Shown: positions 38,831-52,439, numbered from the stretch's first letter. The stretch: 64,000 nt of DNA from Sphagnum magellanicum (GCA_021904315.1 CM038921.1:16094590-16158589), one strand, 5' to 3'. Made by a program: numbers and translations. The notes: generated from the sequence alone by a model not told the origin.

Positions 38831-41102
38831 AGTTGTTTGTCGTCATTTTTTGCCTAGGCTAATTAAGAAAAAAAAAGTTCAATAATTTAATTTAATGGCA
38901 GGGGCAGAATTTTGAGGACTATGAATGAATGCCCAATCTCCTTTGTTCTTGAGCGATTATAATGACTATAATAATATGTCGTAAATTTTACAGCATACAA
39001 AGCACAACAAAAAGGGATGAATTCAATTATTTTATTTGCAATAACCCACAATGTATTTTATATTACACCTGGTTAAATGGCATTGACGTTTCCTTTGTAA
39101 TGCTATAGCTTTCATTTTATTTTGGTTACTTTTTATACGTATAAAACACATGAATGATGAACAAGCACAACTTTTCCATTTTTGAATGTGGTGAATTTTT
39201 CATAGTTACGAAGTTAATAATAGGCTGTTCATGTTTTGCAAATTAATTTTCCATTTTGGATGTTGTTAGTCGAATTTGAATATTTGCTAGGTTTTTCAAA
39301 GTGTTGGGAATACCTTGGGTGGTGGTACACTTTAGGTCTCCCTTGGGTATTTTGGGGTGGGCGGTGTAATGGGTGGTGGTGTGTACGAGGAGGCTCACGA
39401 TAAGAATAAATAAAAAAATAAAGAAGTAATACGTGTGTGCAATTTTAGAATAAATCAAAACCAAAGTAGTGTGCGTGCATGTTTGCAATTTTATGTGAGA
39501 ATGTATGAAATAATAATGACAACGGGGTTTTTGGGTTCACTTTGTGCATCATCAATTTTGAACTACCACCACCGCCCGGACATCACCTTGAATTTTTTCC
39601 CTCGAGAAAAAGCAGGTTTCCACTTCAACCTGGTCGTCAACTTGTAAGAAAGGTCATCTGACGACAAGAGGACAAAAGTGCGATGTGACGAAATTTTTGT
39701 CTAAAAGATAGATTCTTCTTACCATCTACCACCGTTGCGCTCTTTTTTAAAATGGTCTGCCAATCAAATGCATTCTTCTTCTTTTTTCAATAATCTTTTG
39801 ACATACTCAATAGCCTTTATGAACTCATTGGAAATGATGCCACGAGTCTCTTTTTTTTTTTTTGTGAGAGATGCTAAACATCTTCTAACACGGTGTGTTA
39901 TACACAATGACATTCCCATTCATTTAATGTCAACAATGGATATTGTATGATTGATCATAGCTAGGAGAAAAATTAAAAATTAAATCTATTTTAATAATGT
40001 ACATAATCATGATGTTGTTGTAAAAGAAAAAAAATTCATGATTTAAAAAAATAAATTTAACATCACATTAGTCACAAGGAAACTCATAAGGGATCTCATA
40101 TTAAATGATGACAAGTTCTAAGAACCTATTGAAGTGGACTCCAATGGCACATTGAACATTACAATGAATAGGTATAATACAGGTCCCATGGACTAATTGG
40201 AACTTGGACACAAAATACACAAAATTAGGTTTATGGGGTCCTGCCCCCACAAGGGACAGGGACTATCACATTGGATCCAACTTCTGGAAGTTGTACCTTA
40301 TTAGAACTAGTTTCACATTAGGTGAACCGGTTTCTTTGATGAAAGTGTTTAGACTGTTTAAATTGGAAGAGATGGTTTTTTGGTGTTCAGAGTGTGGACA
40401 CATCTTATTTATTTGGCAGGGCCAGCGTGTTTGTGACACCTTGTTGGATGGGACTGAAGTGGCCAAAAGACTCTAAAACCCAAAAACAAATTAGCACTAA
40501 AAACTGTGCCTGAATCTGGTGACAATTTGTCTTTGGTTGAGAGTTCAGATGAAGACATTCCTCTTTTGGGAAAACCAACTTGTGAACATGAAACCTACAG
40601 TTTACAAAAACTGTTTGGAGTATTCTTCATTCTTATCAACTCAGGTTCCAATTAGAAGGTGGACCCATCTTTCACACCCATCTTCCAATTTGTGGTGCAA
40701 CTTTTCACAAGCCTTCAAGATTGTCCACTGTGAAGAGAAACCCCCAAGGTGCAGTGCAACCTATCATGAGCTGGATGATTTGTGATTGGACTCCGTAGAT
40801 GCCCCTAAAGCCCACATAAAATCATTCATCAACCCAAATCAGTTTCATGCGACCTTCTGGTGGTAATCGCAACAAAAAGTTATGATTTATTATTGTGTTT
40901 CAGAACTAAGTTTGTAGTGAGATTGCAAATGAAATAAAGACAGGAATAACCACACTTATCTTCAACACCAGTGAAGAAAAATTAAATTACATACGAACAT
41001 GCTTTTGGACTTGTACATGGTTACTAGTTTGCTGGCAATTGGAGGTTGTGGAAATCATGGAACATTCCAATCTCGAACTTTTCACCTGGTCAAACCTGCT
41101 TA
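38831..41102. other. Intergenic sequence without a recognised gene
   Basis: Open frames at 40204-40476 and 40519-40785 are modest in length and of unknown product. No splice-supported model could be built. Everything else is non-coding in appearance. Confidence 0.5.
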
Positions 41103-41520
41103 TCTATCTATGAAGGAAGGTAGTTTGTTTTGTTTTGTTTGGCATGCTTAGATCTCCCAAACCATGGTGCTTCATGCCACACTCTTGGTATCTTTGGAAA
41201 GCTCTCAATGAGTAGGGGTGCACCGACTTGGTTTGAGACTCTTTGGAGCTATGGTGTGGAAGCTATTAATTATTGAACCATTTTCTCAATGAAAACTAAA
41301 TAGAATGAAAACCGAAAACTGAATTGGAATTTGGGGGTCATCTTGGTGTTGATGGCAAATCCTTGGCCAGTCAGATTTAATAGAGTTTATTTCACAATAT
41401 TCAGAGCTAAGGTGTGGAAGATATTGATTTTTGAGTGGATTTTGTTGCTGGAAATTCAAACAAATTACCAAATTTGGGTTTGGAAGCAAAAATCAGTTGA
41501 GCCCTCCACGTGTTCACACT
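41103..41520 (+). repeat. Dispersed repeat, copy 2 (partner at 7132-7530)
   Basis: Same orientation and block order as the copy at 7132-7530. This copy is slightly longer and less AT-rich. The match seems to fade at the GTTCACACT end. Confidence 0.6.
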
Positions 41521-44021
41521 TGGGCTAATGGCACGGGGTACACTATTTGGAATTGAAACAACTAGGTGCCACCTAAATCGAGGGCTCATCAATTGTTGAA
41601 GGGCCACTAAGTAATGGGGTTTGTCTCTTTTAGTGACTTGCTGAAGTGAAGAGGCTAACTTTTATTTGGAACATTTTTATTGGCCAAATTGGTAGAAAAT
41701 GAGTCCAATTGTAGGGTCCAATTTATGTGAAATTGGGCCCCCACACTTTGATTGTTATAGGTCCAACGTTTAAACCGACCCTTACAAGTTACAACACTTA
41801 AAGCAAGTTTTCCTTTTTCCAAAAGCTTGAAGATAGAGCATACTGCCAATGATATGCTGGGATATTTGCATTGAACCACCACCACCACCACCCGCACACA
41901 AGATATTTGCACCCGTTCACCACCACCCGGCAATCAAGGCTGTATACATAGTAATACTGTAGTGTTTTGAATGTATGGGTCCATAGTAAGAGCCTAAAGT
42001 TTGTACAAGTGAACCCCTATGTCTTCTTCCTTGACTTTGTGTATGACATAACCACAACACTTTCACCACAAAGAAGAAGAATAAAAATTGGTTGGAAAGT
42101 TTATAGGCCGCGGTGGTGAACTTGATCTTCAAGTACATTGGATGCTAGATTCTTAGGAAATAGCACCGAAATAATTCAGTTGTTTTTATGGCTCATCTTC
42201 ATCCCTTGTAGCCTACATGGGTTTTGAAGGATTTACAAGATGTTGGTTTACTTTTGTGATACTTGGGGAATTCATGTTCTCAATTCAAGATCTTTCTTCA
42301 AAATAAGAATATCATAATGTTTGACGACCAAGACATGAGTGACATCTATCACTCCGTGTTTGATGGTGAACTTTTTTTAAAAAATTATTACTAAAAAAAA
42401 TGTATTTAAAACCCAAAATATTAGCCATTATGTGACAAATAGCCACAATTTCATTTTTTTGTTTAGAGTTATTAGATTTTTAGAATCAAGGTATGCTCTC
42501 AATTTAAAGAATTAATTGTTGCTCATACAAAATCATGTATCAAAACAATTGGGTTGTCCAATTCTCTTGTAACAACACAATTGTAGTGAAAGTTGCAAAG
42601 GATGTATGGTTCCATCTTTATCTTAATTAACAACTTTTGTGTCAGAGTGCCAATCATGCAGAGAACTAACAAAGGACAAAAGCTTTGACACTATAGGGTA
42701 TGATGAAAATCATCTACCCTTGGTATTTCTGAAACTATCAATCCCTTGAATTCCTTAATTCATTGCTTTCTACGTGTTTTTGTGGTGGTATTATGTTTAG
42801 AGGTCACCCATCCCTGGAGTATATTAGCTTTATGTGTTGAACATCAAAGTGTCCACTTTAGCTAAGCCACCTGATGATATATGAACACACATACTAATGT
42901 CGCAACACAACCTCCCTTTGCTTCAATATTATGTCTCCAAAAGTGAGGATGAATGTAATTGCCCAAATTAAGCTACATTCAACTTTTGGTGTGGATATCT
43001 CAAGTTGAATACATTTTTTCCATAACAATTAAAACAGAATGATTCTTTTAGGATGGGCTTATCTATAGGCACTTTTTGTTGGAGGTGCAAATAATATAGA
43101 TACTATGCAATACTAATACCCTCTTTTGCTAGTCATTTGAAGTATAGGATCTATATGGTTAAAAAAAATATTACGTAAGCAATTGTGATTGGAAATGTAG
43201 AGTATTTTGTAAACAAATTTTTGGGATGTTTCAAACAACTTGAATTAACAAGATCTTCATTATTGTAAGATTCAAGTGGAAGAATTCACATTTATAGTGA
43301 AATAAAGGAGACTCTACTTTATTCTTTGTGATGATTTAGAAATACCTAAATCTATTGTATTAGAACAAAACTTTCATTTCCTCGAATCTTATAAAGGTGT
43401 CATATCAAATTAAGACAACATTCATTTGTTTACATGCACAAAATCTAATTAGAGTCTTTGCCTATGAGTTTATTATTTAAGAGTGATGTAAATTGATAAA
43501 ACATGTCCAAAAGTGTCATTTTAGTACCTAAATTTTGGGAAAGAAAAAAGAAAAAAGAGCACATTAATTATCATAAGAGTTAAAACCATGATGTCAACAT
43601 TAGTAACTAGATAAGGACATCACGTCTTGGCAATTATGATATTAAATTTGTCCCTAATCCCCATTGTTTAAAAACTTAGTCTAAGACCCCCACCCTTTAG
43701 AACTAATAAGTAATGTCATACTCCTCCTCTGCACTTAAGATGCAAAGGGGTTTCCAATCCCCCTAGTTTTAAACCATCTTTTGTTGGGCATGTTTTATGA
43801 TGACCCAAAACATTATATTTTTAATAGATCATCTATGTTACATATATATGCTTTCATACTTCAACCCCCAATGCAATCAAGAGTTTTACCATTATCAACT
43901 TGTGGATTGTAACATTAACACTTTAAACAAAAGTCTATGACACATAATTCACCCATTCCTTTGTTGTGCCAACAAAATTAAGAATGAAATGAGCAAATTG
44001 AGTCACTTCCAAAAACAAGTC
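41521..44021. other. AT-rich intergenic sequence
   Basis: A (CCA)n tract lies at about 41876-41892. No gene or RNA was recognised, and frames are closed nearly everywhere. Confidence 0.55.
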
Positions 44022-44024
44022 TTA

Positions 44025-44351
44025 GGGCCACTTTAGATGAGGGTCCAAGGTCCAGGGTCCAATGAAATAGAGCAATCCTATTGAATGAGAGCCATAAACT
44101 GGACCCATGGCCTTTAGATGAGGGTTCAAGACCAAGAAGTGACAAATCCAGGCTAAAAACCTACATGGCACCATTTTCATGGTAAAATCAATTGGTTTGA
44201 CCCCAAAAAAAAAGGAGCTAAAATGGAGAGCTTGTGATTTGAAGAACCAAGATGGAAGCTAGGGTCCAAGGCAGGGTCTAACTCAAGGATTCAATTTACT
44301 TCAAATGAGTCCAAACCCATAATTTGGACCTTCGCCCATCTAGAGTGGGCC
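44025..44351. mobile_element. Tourist-like MITE (PIF/Harbinger superfamily)
   Basis: The 327-bp element has terminal inverted repeats: left GGGCCACTTTAGATGAGGG (44025 on) and right, read inverted, GGCCCACTCTAGATGGG. It is flanked by TTA on both sides (44022-44024 and 44352-44354). A TTA/TWA target duplication together with a GGGCC-type terminus is the signature of PIF/Harbinger elements. There is no coding capacity, so it would depend on a transposase elsewhere. The TIRs have a few mismatches, so it is probably no longer mobile. Confidence 0.82.
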
Positions 44352-44354
44352 TTA

Positions 44355-45189
44355 GCTTAAAAGCTTTAATGAGGGATGATTTCATGCCTTGCTTTCCATG
44401 CACATTCACACAATGAATGAGTTACACAAAAAAAAAATGGGATGTAAAGAATGAAAAAAATATATTCTTGAGGATAATGCAACACATAGAAAGTGTGTAA
44501 AACTCAAGAAGAAGAAATCATCATCAAGTGCATTATTGTTTTTGAAACCCTAAATGCAATAAGGCTTAATCAAGAAGGAAAAAATAAAGAAAAACTTTGA
44601 CACTCTAAAAACTGGAAGGTGATGACAAACAATCAAATTTTGTAGAAAGTAATGTTGATGATGAAAACTTGAAACCCTTGAACTGTTGTTTTAATTGCCA
44701 GAAAATAAATTGTAGTGAATCTGTACATGGACAGGTTGAACCTCATGAATTGACCACAATGGGTCAATTCCTAGGTTAGCCTTGGCTTTTTATTATTAAC
44801 AAAGAATAAAATGTTTCACATTTTATTAAATGCTTAAAACATAGGTCTCAGAAAAAATTGTTGTTCCTTTACTAAAATGAACTTTCAATAAAGTTGTTTA
44901 AATTTGCATCTCAAGAATCACAACATTGAGATTCAATGCTTATGTCAAACTTAATTGTCAAATTTATATGGTATGACAGGACAGAATCCCAACCTTGGAC
45001 CACAAAAGTGAACTCTTCTTCACCCATCAAATTTACACAGATCACCATGTGCTAATGAGCTTGCTCACTGTTCGAATCCTCTGCAAGACCACCAACCCTT
45101 TAGAGATTCAGATTTTCTATTTTGTTCCTCTCTCCTACACCTACAGATTTTTCACCAATCCTTACCTATCAAGCTCTATGTACAAAAAA
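44355..45189. other. Intergenic sequence
   Basis: No gene was recognised. It is the 3' flank of the minus-strand ubiquitin-like pseudogene. Confidence 0.5.
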
Positions 45190-46397
45190 TAGGGGAGTGT
45201 AAACTTGCCTGATTTGGAGAGATCAAGGATGGAATCCTGATAAAGTGTGTTCAAGCCATCATAATCATTCACGAGAAACTCATCATGCATGACACAGCCT
45301 ACAGAAGACAGAAGTTGCTGTGCCACGGGTATGCCTGTCATTCCTTGTAATGCATGCTTGATGGCAGCTACTGGAGTGAGTGGAGCCACACCCAGAATGG
45401 TAGGACACTGTCTTTTGTCTCCACAAAGATGCGTCCTCCAATGTCAGGCAGCTGGTTAGGGAGCCTCTGTGATCAAGATCGATCACACACCAATTGGTCA
45501 CATCCTCCTTTCAAGATCTGTTCACTTGATAACATATTGTTGGTGGTTGTCCAGCTTGCAACCTTCAGGAGGTAATCTAGAGTTGCAGCAAACATTGCAA
45601 GATGATGAAGAGGACAGAGAAGGCTCTTGCTTGTGCAAAAAAAAACCCCTAGAGAGAGAGAGAGAGGGAGCTGGAATTCATCACAGGGAGGATCATCCAA
45701 CAACAAACTAACTGGAAGAAGACCCATGAAACATTTGGCTCTCAAACTCAGTTGCAAATCATCACCTCTGGGTTTGCATGCAAACAAATGGGGGTGAATG
45801 TGACTGACCAAGCTTGAGATGAATTTGCAAAAGAACTTGCCTTTAGCTGCAATGTGGATTTGTCCAAGATATGATAATCATCCAGCTGCTTCTCATCAAC
45901 AAGATCAACAAATCAACCACCCCCATGCCCATACATCATGAAAGTATCCTCATCCAAGTGCAGTTCTGAAACCTCCAACTCTCCCTGCAATAATATAATG
46001 TCACAAGAAACCAACGCTGGGGAAACTCAAGACACCCAACATGATGATAATCCAGTTTCTGTTCTTTATTCTTTTTTTTTCCCCATGCAATTTCAAACCT
46101 AATCTTTCAGATGCCCATACAATCGATGTATCAGTCAAGAAGGTCAAATCTGGTGTATACTTTGCCCTGGTCCTAAACCCTAAATCCCTACCTGGCAAGC
46201 ATATCTGTTGTAGATATCCTCCAGTGTCCTCGCTCAATCTGGTGAAAACAACAGCTGCAATCGTTCAAGATGGCTTCCACTGTACCCTTATAGTCCACAT
46301 TGGGCACCAGAGTCGTGCGCAGCTTGTCAGAAGCCGGCGAGGGAATGGGAGCATTGTACGCAGTCGGGAGATGATCCACCTTCAGTGCGACTGAGAT
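45190..46397 (-). pseudogene. Ubiquitin-like-domain protein pseudogene
   Basis: Three exon-like blocks lie on the minus strand. Block a (46397-46192, acceptor TATATGTAG, donor CCAGGTAGGG) reads ...NVDYKGTVEAILNDCSCCF. Block b (45984-45841) reads GELEVSELHLDEDTF... to VDEKQLDDYHILDKSTLQLK, which matches the C-terminal half of a ubiquitin fold but has one in-frame TGA. Block c (about 45480-45203) reads GGRIFVETKD then, after a 2-nt frame shift at GTGTGG, VAPLTPVAAIKHALQGMTGI and VMHDEFLVNDYDGL, a second ubiquitin-like fold. Blocks b and c both end in AG followed by GCAAGT, so they would need GC-AG introns. The host gene family with tandem ubiquitin-like domains was not identified. Confidence 0.5.
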
Positions 46398-48799
46398 CTA
46401 CATATAGTCGCCGCATTCAGTACTACTAGCACTAGCGAAGAAGGAACTACACAACCAATGCTCTTTGTCTTTGTCTGTCTCTGTCTCTCCAACGCACCAA
46501 AACCCAACAATTAAGATCAGCCAAAACTTCGACAGGAAAACTGAGCGGAAGAAAGAAGGTGAGATCTAGAAAAGCTCTTTCCAAAAATGCACACAAACAA
46601 CAACAGATGTTGACAGAGGATCAATCCGATCAATCCATAAAAACCTTGCAACAAACGAAACAGAAAAAACCCTCTTCTGAACTGAAAACCTAAGCAAAAC
46701 AAAACAGGAAAAGGGCAGCCTTTTGAGGAGCAGCGCAAGGAAGCAAGAGAATGGTTACTGACAACGGATGAGTATGGACAATGGGTGTCAATCAAAGACG
46801 ACAAAAGCATTGCGCAAGTGTGGAATTTGGATTGCAGCAAAACCAAAGGGAAGAGGAAGGAGGGCCTCGGAAGAGCGTGGTAACAACGGTACAATGTCCT
46901 CAACTGTGTTTTCTTTTTTCCACGTTCTGCCCGGCTGAGCTGCCCGATTATTATTTTGGCCTTTTTTTAAATTAAAGAAAGACAACAAATCAGCTCTCCA
47001 AAATTGGGAAAACTTATCTCCTAATTTTAAAAATTCCAATTTATTACATAAATTTTATTGTTAATTTTTGTTTTATTGTGGAATAATACAGATGTGGACG
47101 GTGGAAGTGACAGTGTGAACAGGGATTCTTTATTTATTTTGTATTTTTCAATTTGGTGGTATCAAAAATTTATTGATTTTTTCCCCCAAAAAAAATCAGT
47201 ACTAGTCGAATTTACAAATTAGAAAAAGCACATTTGTCCAAAAACCTTTACATTTTTTGGGGCTTGAAAAAATGACAAAAACTGTCAATTAAAAAAAATC
47301 AATGTGTGTGAAAGATTTGAAATGCAGGATGTCAAATGAGGGATATGCAGAATAGATAAATGTAATATGAAATGTATGTGTTGGGTTATGTAATGAAAGA
47401 TTTTATTTTTTAAAGATATTATTGTATTAGATAACTGGGCATTATAAATTAGTTAGCTTTATTAATTTATTCTAGTGAGGAGAGATTTTGAAGAAGTGAT
47501 ATATGAGAGACTTTGCATAATCTTTTGTATGATCATTTTTCCTTGGACAATTCCAAAAATAACCAACTCATTTTTAAGCCTAAATATCTCACTTTTTTCA
47601 TAATAATTCTTCACTTCTTCTTTTTTTTTAAATTCTAATAACTATCTTCTATCCTTATAATTATTTCACTTATTTTCCCTAATCACCAACATAGATATGA
47701 AAAGACAAAATTAACATGTGCTTTTTCACATCAATGATATTTATATTAATTCAAATTAAATTTGACATTGACATAAATAATGATGATCTATTAAAAATCA
47801 TATGAGAACACTAGTGGGTACCCGTGACCTTCAGACGCTATGACATATGACATCACTTTCTCTTCTATTAACAATATTACGAACTCTATACATAACAAAA
47901 CAACATAATTCAAAATGTTTATTTTTGAAAAAAGGTGTAATTTGCAAGTCTAAGTTCAAATAATTTTCTGAAAATTTCAACAAACCTTGTCATACTTGCA
48001 ATATAAAAAAATAAAAAAATAAACTCATGAACATAAGATGAGATGGTTGTTGGCTGGCTCACTACTCGTTATCATTTTATCATTAACCCGAGAAATTAGA
48101 GAGAGACTCAGCAAAATTGTAAGAACATTGGGAGGTGGAATAACGTTAATATGCAAGCAAGAAAAGACAGGAGCATGGGTGGGCTGTGCATAGACGGAGA
48201 GGAAGCAGGATGAATGAAACAGCAGAAGCCGAGCATTCTGATCATCAACAAAATGTACCTATAAAGAAGCAAGATTGAGAGAGACGAAGAAAAGCGTCGC
48301 GCTATGGTCTGTGATGTGAAGAACAGCTTGAGCGACATGCATAATGCGAAGAAAAAAAAGGTTAAGCAAGCAACTTGTGCTACAGAAAAAAGCCGGAAAC
48401 CGCTGCCACTTCAAAAGTCAGAGCTTGGGGATCACAACAAACGTGTGAAGACGACGACTCGACAAGGGACCCACCGCTGCCCCCGGGAAGTCCTGGAAGG
48501 GAGTTGATCATCTAGAAGACTAACCCACTCTTCTTTGAACTCCACTGCCACCACTTCCCTCCAGGCGCTTCCACGTACTGCCTTAAAGTTCTTCATCTCT
48601 TACTTTTGAGCTCCTTTGGTGTGACGATCCCCTATAAGATGTCTCCTCTCTTCGGCAGCTTCGGACTGGTACCTTTCTTCTCCGTGCCTCCTAGCAATTA
48701 TCCATCAAAGATGTGCAAAATGACTAACAGAAACATGAATATGACATCATACAACAACATCAGAGAGCCAGACCACACACCCAAGAGCTGTTGTTGAAG
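46398..48799. other. Flank of the ubiquitin-like pseudogene; no recognised gene
   Basis: The 46400-46960 stretch is less AT-rich than its surroundings. It could hold the lost 5' exon or leader of the minus-strand pseudogene, since a minus-strand frame is open at 46517-46903 without a recognisable product. From 46960 to 48100 the sequence is AT-rich. A 67-codon plus-strand frame at 48304 is of unknown meaning. Confidence 0.45.
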
Positions 48800-49004
48800 A
48801 AACAAAGGTTTTGAGCTGCTGAAAGGCAGACCCACTCAAGATGATGCCGAAGAAAACATTCACCACCATAAAATAGTAAAACTTTGCTGCTGCCCTTCTT
48901 TCAAGCTTTGAAATAGCCAGGTGACCCTCAATCTTTGATACTACCATAAGAATTCTTGGGAGCAGCCATAAAAAAGCTTTCATGATAAGGCCAGGTAGGA
49001 AACC
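48800..49004 (-). pseudogene. Orphan exon of an OSCA/CSC1-like (DUF221) channel gene
   Basis: Reading on the minus strand after a canonical acceptor (TTTGTCTAG at about 49013-49005), the frame gives GFLPGLIMKAFLWLLPRILM, then SKIEGHLAISKLERRAAAKF and GSAFQQLKTF. This matches the conserved membrane-pore region of plant OSCA/CSC1 (DUF221) osmo- and mechanosensitive cation channels. No neighbouring OSCA exons were found within several kb on either side. It is therefore a gene fragment, either duplicated or left after deletion. The donor side is unclear. Confidence 0.7.
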
Positions 49005-50224
49005 CTAGACAAACAATGAGACAAAGCGCCTGCATGCTTCAAGCCCACAAAAGACCCATGCTTAGATATCTTTCTATGACACCATATGTCTTGCATTGGC
49101 AAACAAAAAAAAAGGTGAAGCATGTCAAACCCACATGATTCTTCAGCTAGTAACTACACCCAGAGATGGAATTCGGTGGCTTCATTGATAGACCCCTATC
49201 TTACAATCTTTTTGCAAGAGACATGTTCTAAAGTTTGAGCTAGCATTTCAATCATTGCAACATGGAGAGTAGAGAGAGAGAGAGTTTGGTTTCTGTTGTT
49301 GCTGGCCCTCCATCGCTCGCTCTGCTAAATTCCTATAAACCACACAAAAACAATTTTCCAATGCTAAAACAAACTGCATTAATAGGATCACATGAACATG
49401 TGGATAAACTGCTGTCGCCGCCATGAGTTGTCGTCCTCCTCCCGTTCCATCATTTTCCTCTTCCGAGATGAGGAACTTGGATGGACGAATGATGAAACGG
49501 ATGGATGGAAAAGACGACCACCCAAGGATATTATATAAGTAGATAAGAAAAAGAAACGGATGAAAAAAAAGTTGATTGTCATGTAGTGCAAAGCCCAAGT
49601 TAAATAAGTTGGGTATTATTAGATTAGTGAGCTTTCTACCTAATGTTATGTGAACGAAGATATATTTGCTTCATTTGAAAATTGGCCCACCTTTTAAGTT
49701 GTCATACAGGGGGGCTCAATGTGGTTGCCCAATCTTCCTTCAAGGCTTGCTTGCTTGCTGACCATTGCATCAATGGTAATTGCTTGATATGTATGGGTAA
49801 TAAGGAAACTTCACATTCTCTAGCTTCATGCTCTCTAGTAGATCTTCATGACTGGGTTTAATTAGTGAAAAGTTTTGGAGATAGATATGAACAAAACATC
49901 ACTTGAATAAAACCAACAATGTTTTTCTTTTTGGAAATTTTTTTGTAGTTTCTTTGAGAAAATTTGAGAAAATTTTGAGAAATTGTTTTGGTTTGTAGTT
50001 AGGGCAGGTCAGGTACTATGATTCAATGTTGGGCAATTCTTAGAATGAGAGACAGATAAATACTCACAGTTTATTAGCCCCAATATATATATGTGTGTGT
50101 GTGTCCACTTACCTGCTGCATCTTAAAATTTTCAAATAACCGGTTTTGATATGTTAACCATGATTATCAATTTTCTTTTAAAAAAAGAGTTCAACTTCAA
50201 TTACAACATGATGTCTAAAACACT
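49005..50224. other. Intergenic sequence
   Basis: Minus-strand frames at 49248-49598 have no recognisable product. Short (GA)n and (GT)n tracts lie at about 49263-49284 and 50090-50104. Nothing else was seen. Confidence 0.5.
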
Positions 50225-51288
50225 TGTGCCCTAAAAATAGTGTCAAACATTTTCTTTGGATGAAAGCAGAAAACCCTAATTCAGCTCTGTGGCAGAACTA
50301 CTAGAGGCATGGTGTTTCAAGGACGTTGAAAAGTTCATTTTGTTATTTTTCTGTTTTGGCTTGGTTTATTGCTTTGCAAGTTATTATGCAATGGTTTTGG
50401 TAAGCTAGTTTAGTGATGGAGCGTGATCCTAGCTGCTCAAAAGATAATATTTATGAGCAATGTGAAGGGTTGTTCTATGTGAAGATTAGTGCAGAGATTT
50501 CCAGGGAGCAAAGGAAGGTGGAGAGGAGAAAGATATATGAGGCTGGTTGAGGAGAAGAAAGGTAGACTTTTGGCGAGGAAAGAAACTAAGTTCCTAGTTT
50601 TTCTAATAATAAAGAGGTGTGGAGTTGCTCTGGGATTTCTGAATAATCAATTGGGAGCAGAAGTTGATCTAGACTTCTTTCTCTCATGAACCTAACGCTT
50701 GATCTTCCATTGTGCCAAGAGTGTCAGGAAGAGATTAAGAGGTCTAACATTTGCATTTTAGGGACCAAAACAAGGGAAATCATGATGAATGATTCTAGGA
50801 TTTCAGGAGCGGTTGTTGTGGCAACATCATCTTTGACAATTTGGGGGTCTTAATGTGAGTGTGCAAATGTGGTCATTTTGAGAAGAGAATACATGCTGGA
50901 TGGTGGGAGCTTCGAAGATTTTGGAAGAATAGGACACTAAGAAGTGCACAAGATAACACCCACATGTTATGTTCTAAATCTTTGTCCAGTTTTTGAGAGG
51001 AACCAACCATGTATTGATGTTGGGATTGCACTTGTTGGATTTCTATTATTGAAGCCCAATTGCCACATTCATTAGGCAACTAGTTGGTTCCTTGAGAGGA
51101 AATCAAGAACGATCTAATCCCTTGAAATCTATAAAATTAGAATAACAAAGTTTGATGTCTATAAGGACTTAGATGTAGAAATAACACTTGTAACAACCTT
51201 CTTTTTGTTTTGGAAGACTTCAACAAATCCTATTGAGTTTGTATACCCAATGTTAGGGATTTCCACACACAAGAAGTCATATCCCCTT
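50225..51288 (+). repeat. 5' LTR of the old Ty3 element
   Basis: It begins TGTGCCCTAAAAATAGTG and matches 58513-59572 along its whole length. Landmarks include GGCATGGTGTTTCAAG, GGAGCGTGATCCTAGCTG, GAAAGATATATGAGGCTGG and GTTTGATGTCTATAAGGA. The right end is approximate. Confidence 0.85.
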
Positions 51289-52439
51289 CTTGGTTAAAAC
51301 TTATGTGATTACTAGGGTACTTGGAAGATGAAATGTCCCAAAAGTTAAGATGTCTAATTCTAATGAAAAGTAATTGGTTGCAAAAACTCAAGAAATTCAA
51401 GAAGAACAAATCACTATTAGGTTTGATTTTCCCAGAATTCAAGGAGCACCACAAACAGGAACATAAATTTTGCGTCAATTGGGATTTGGTGTTGTTACCA
51501 TTATAAGAATGAATCCTGATGAAGCACAAGTTGGAGACATTGTTGTGGAGTTAATGCACAACGGGTTCTATATTAAAGCATAGGTCTGGGTGAAAATGCG
51601 AAATGGAGCGGGAGGATGGGTTTCAAGTGCAAGATTTCATAAACAATATCATTTTACCTCCTACCTTGCGTAGGGTATCAACACACAAATCGGAAAGGCA
51701 AAAACAAGTGCCATGAATAGGTGATGTTTAGATTCTTTTTTCTCCTATTTCCCCAAATCATTTCAACAAATTTTTCATTCCAAGAGTGGAGGATTTATTT
51801 CGGATTAGAAACCAGATACTAAGGGTGGAAAACTCTAGAACAAGATCCCGGTTAATAAGTTGGAGATCATTTGATGATGACAACTTTGGGATACAATGGC
51901 AAATGGATTCTATATATGAACAAACTTTCACTCTTCTACCCTTTGATGTTGTGATTTTAAATCCAGTACCAGAAGGAAGACAATCCAGTTTCCTTTCGTG
52001 ATCAAAGACTAATAATTTAGTCTTGAAGAGCTATACAAATCTACTGGAGTAGCATAAAAATCTTATCTATATTATGAGCCACATAGTACAGTCGGGTTTT
52101 ACTATTTTGAAGAGTTAGAATTTTGTAGAGTAACTATTTTTTTACTCTCATTTTAAGATGTCACTGATTTGGCTACTACTAGGATCATTGGTTTTGATCC
52201 TAATTGGTTGAGGTTAGGAACATAGCCATTAGCTATGACCGTCAAGATTCTGCACTCAAGCAACAATCTAGTTGAAAACCAAAATAAAATCTGATGAATG
52301 GCAAAGGAGCCTCATCTAGATCAGTGAGGCAAGAAGTAGTATAGGTTATAATAGTAGAACTAACAACAACCTAGAGAAGGATGGGTGTAGAACAAGTTCT
52401 TACAATAGAATACTGGCAATAGGTAAATCTTTAGATAGG

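Noticed and set aside
45065-45085. GTTCGAATCC, like a pol III B box
   Set aside because: The flanks do not form a T-stem and there is no A box upstream at tRNA spacing.
46517-46903. 128-codon minus-strand frame rich in Phe, Leu and Cys
   Set aside because: No domain match. It could be leader of the ubiquitin-like pseudogene, but there is no support for a protein.
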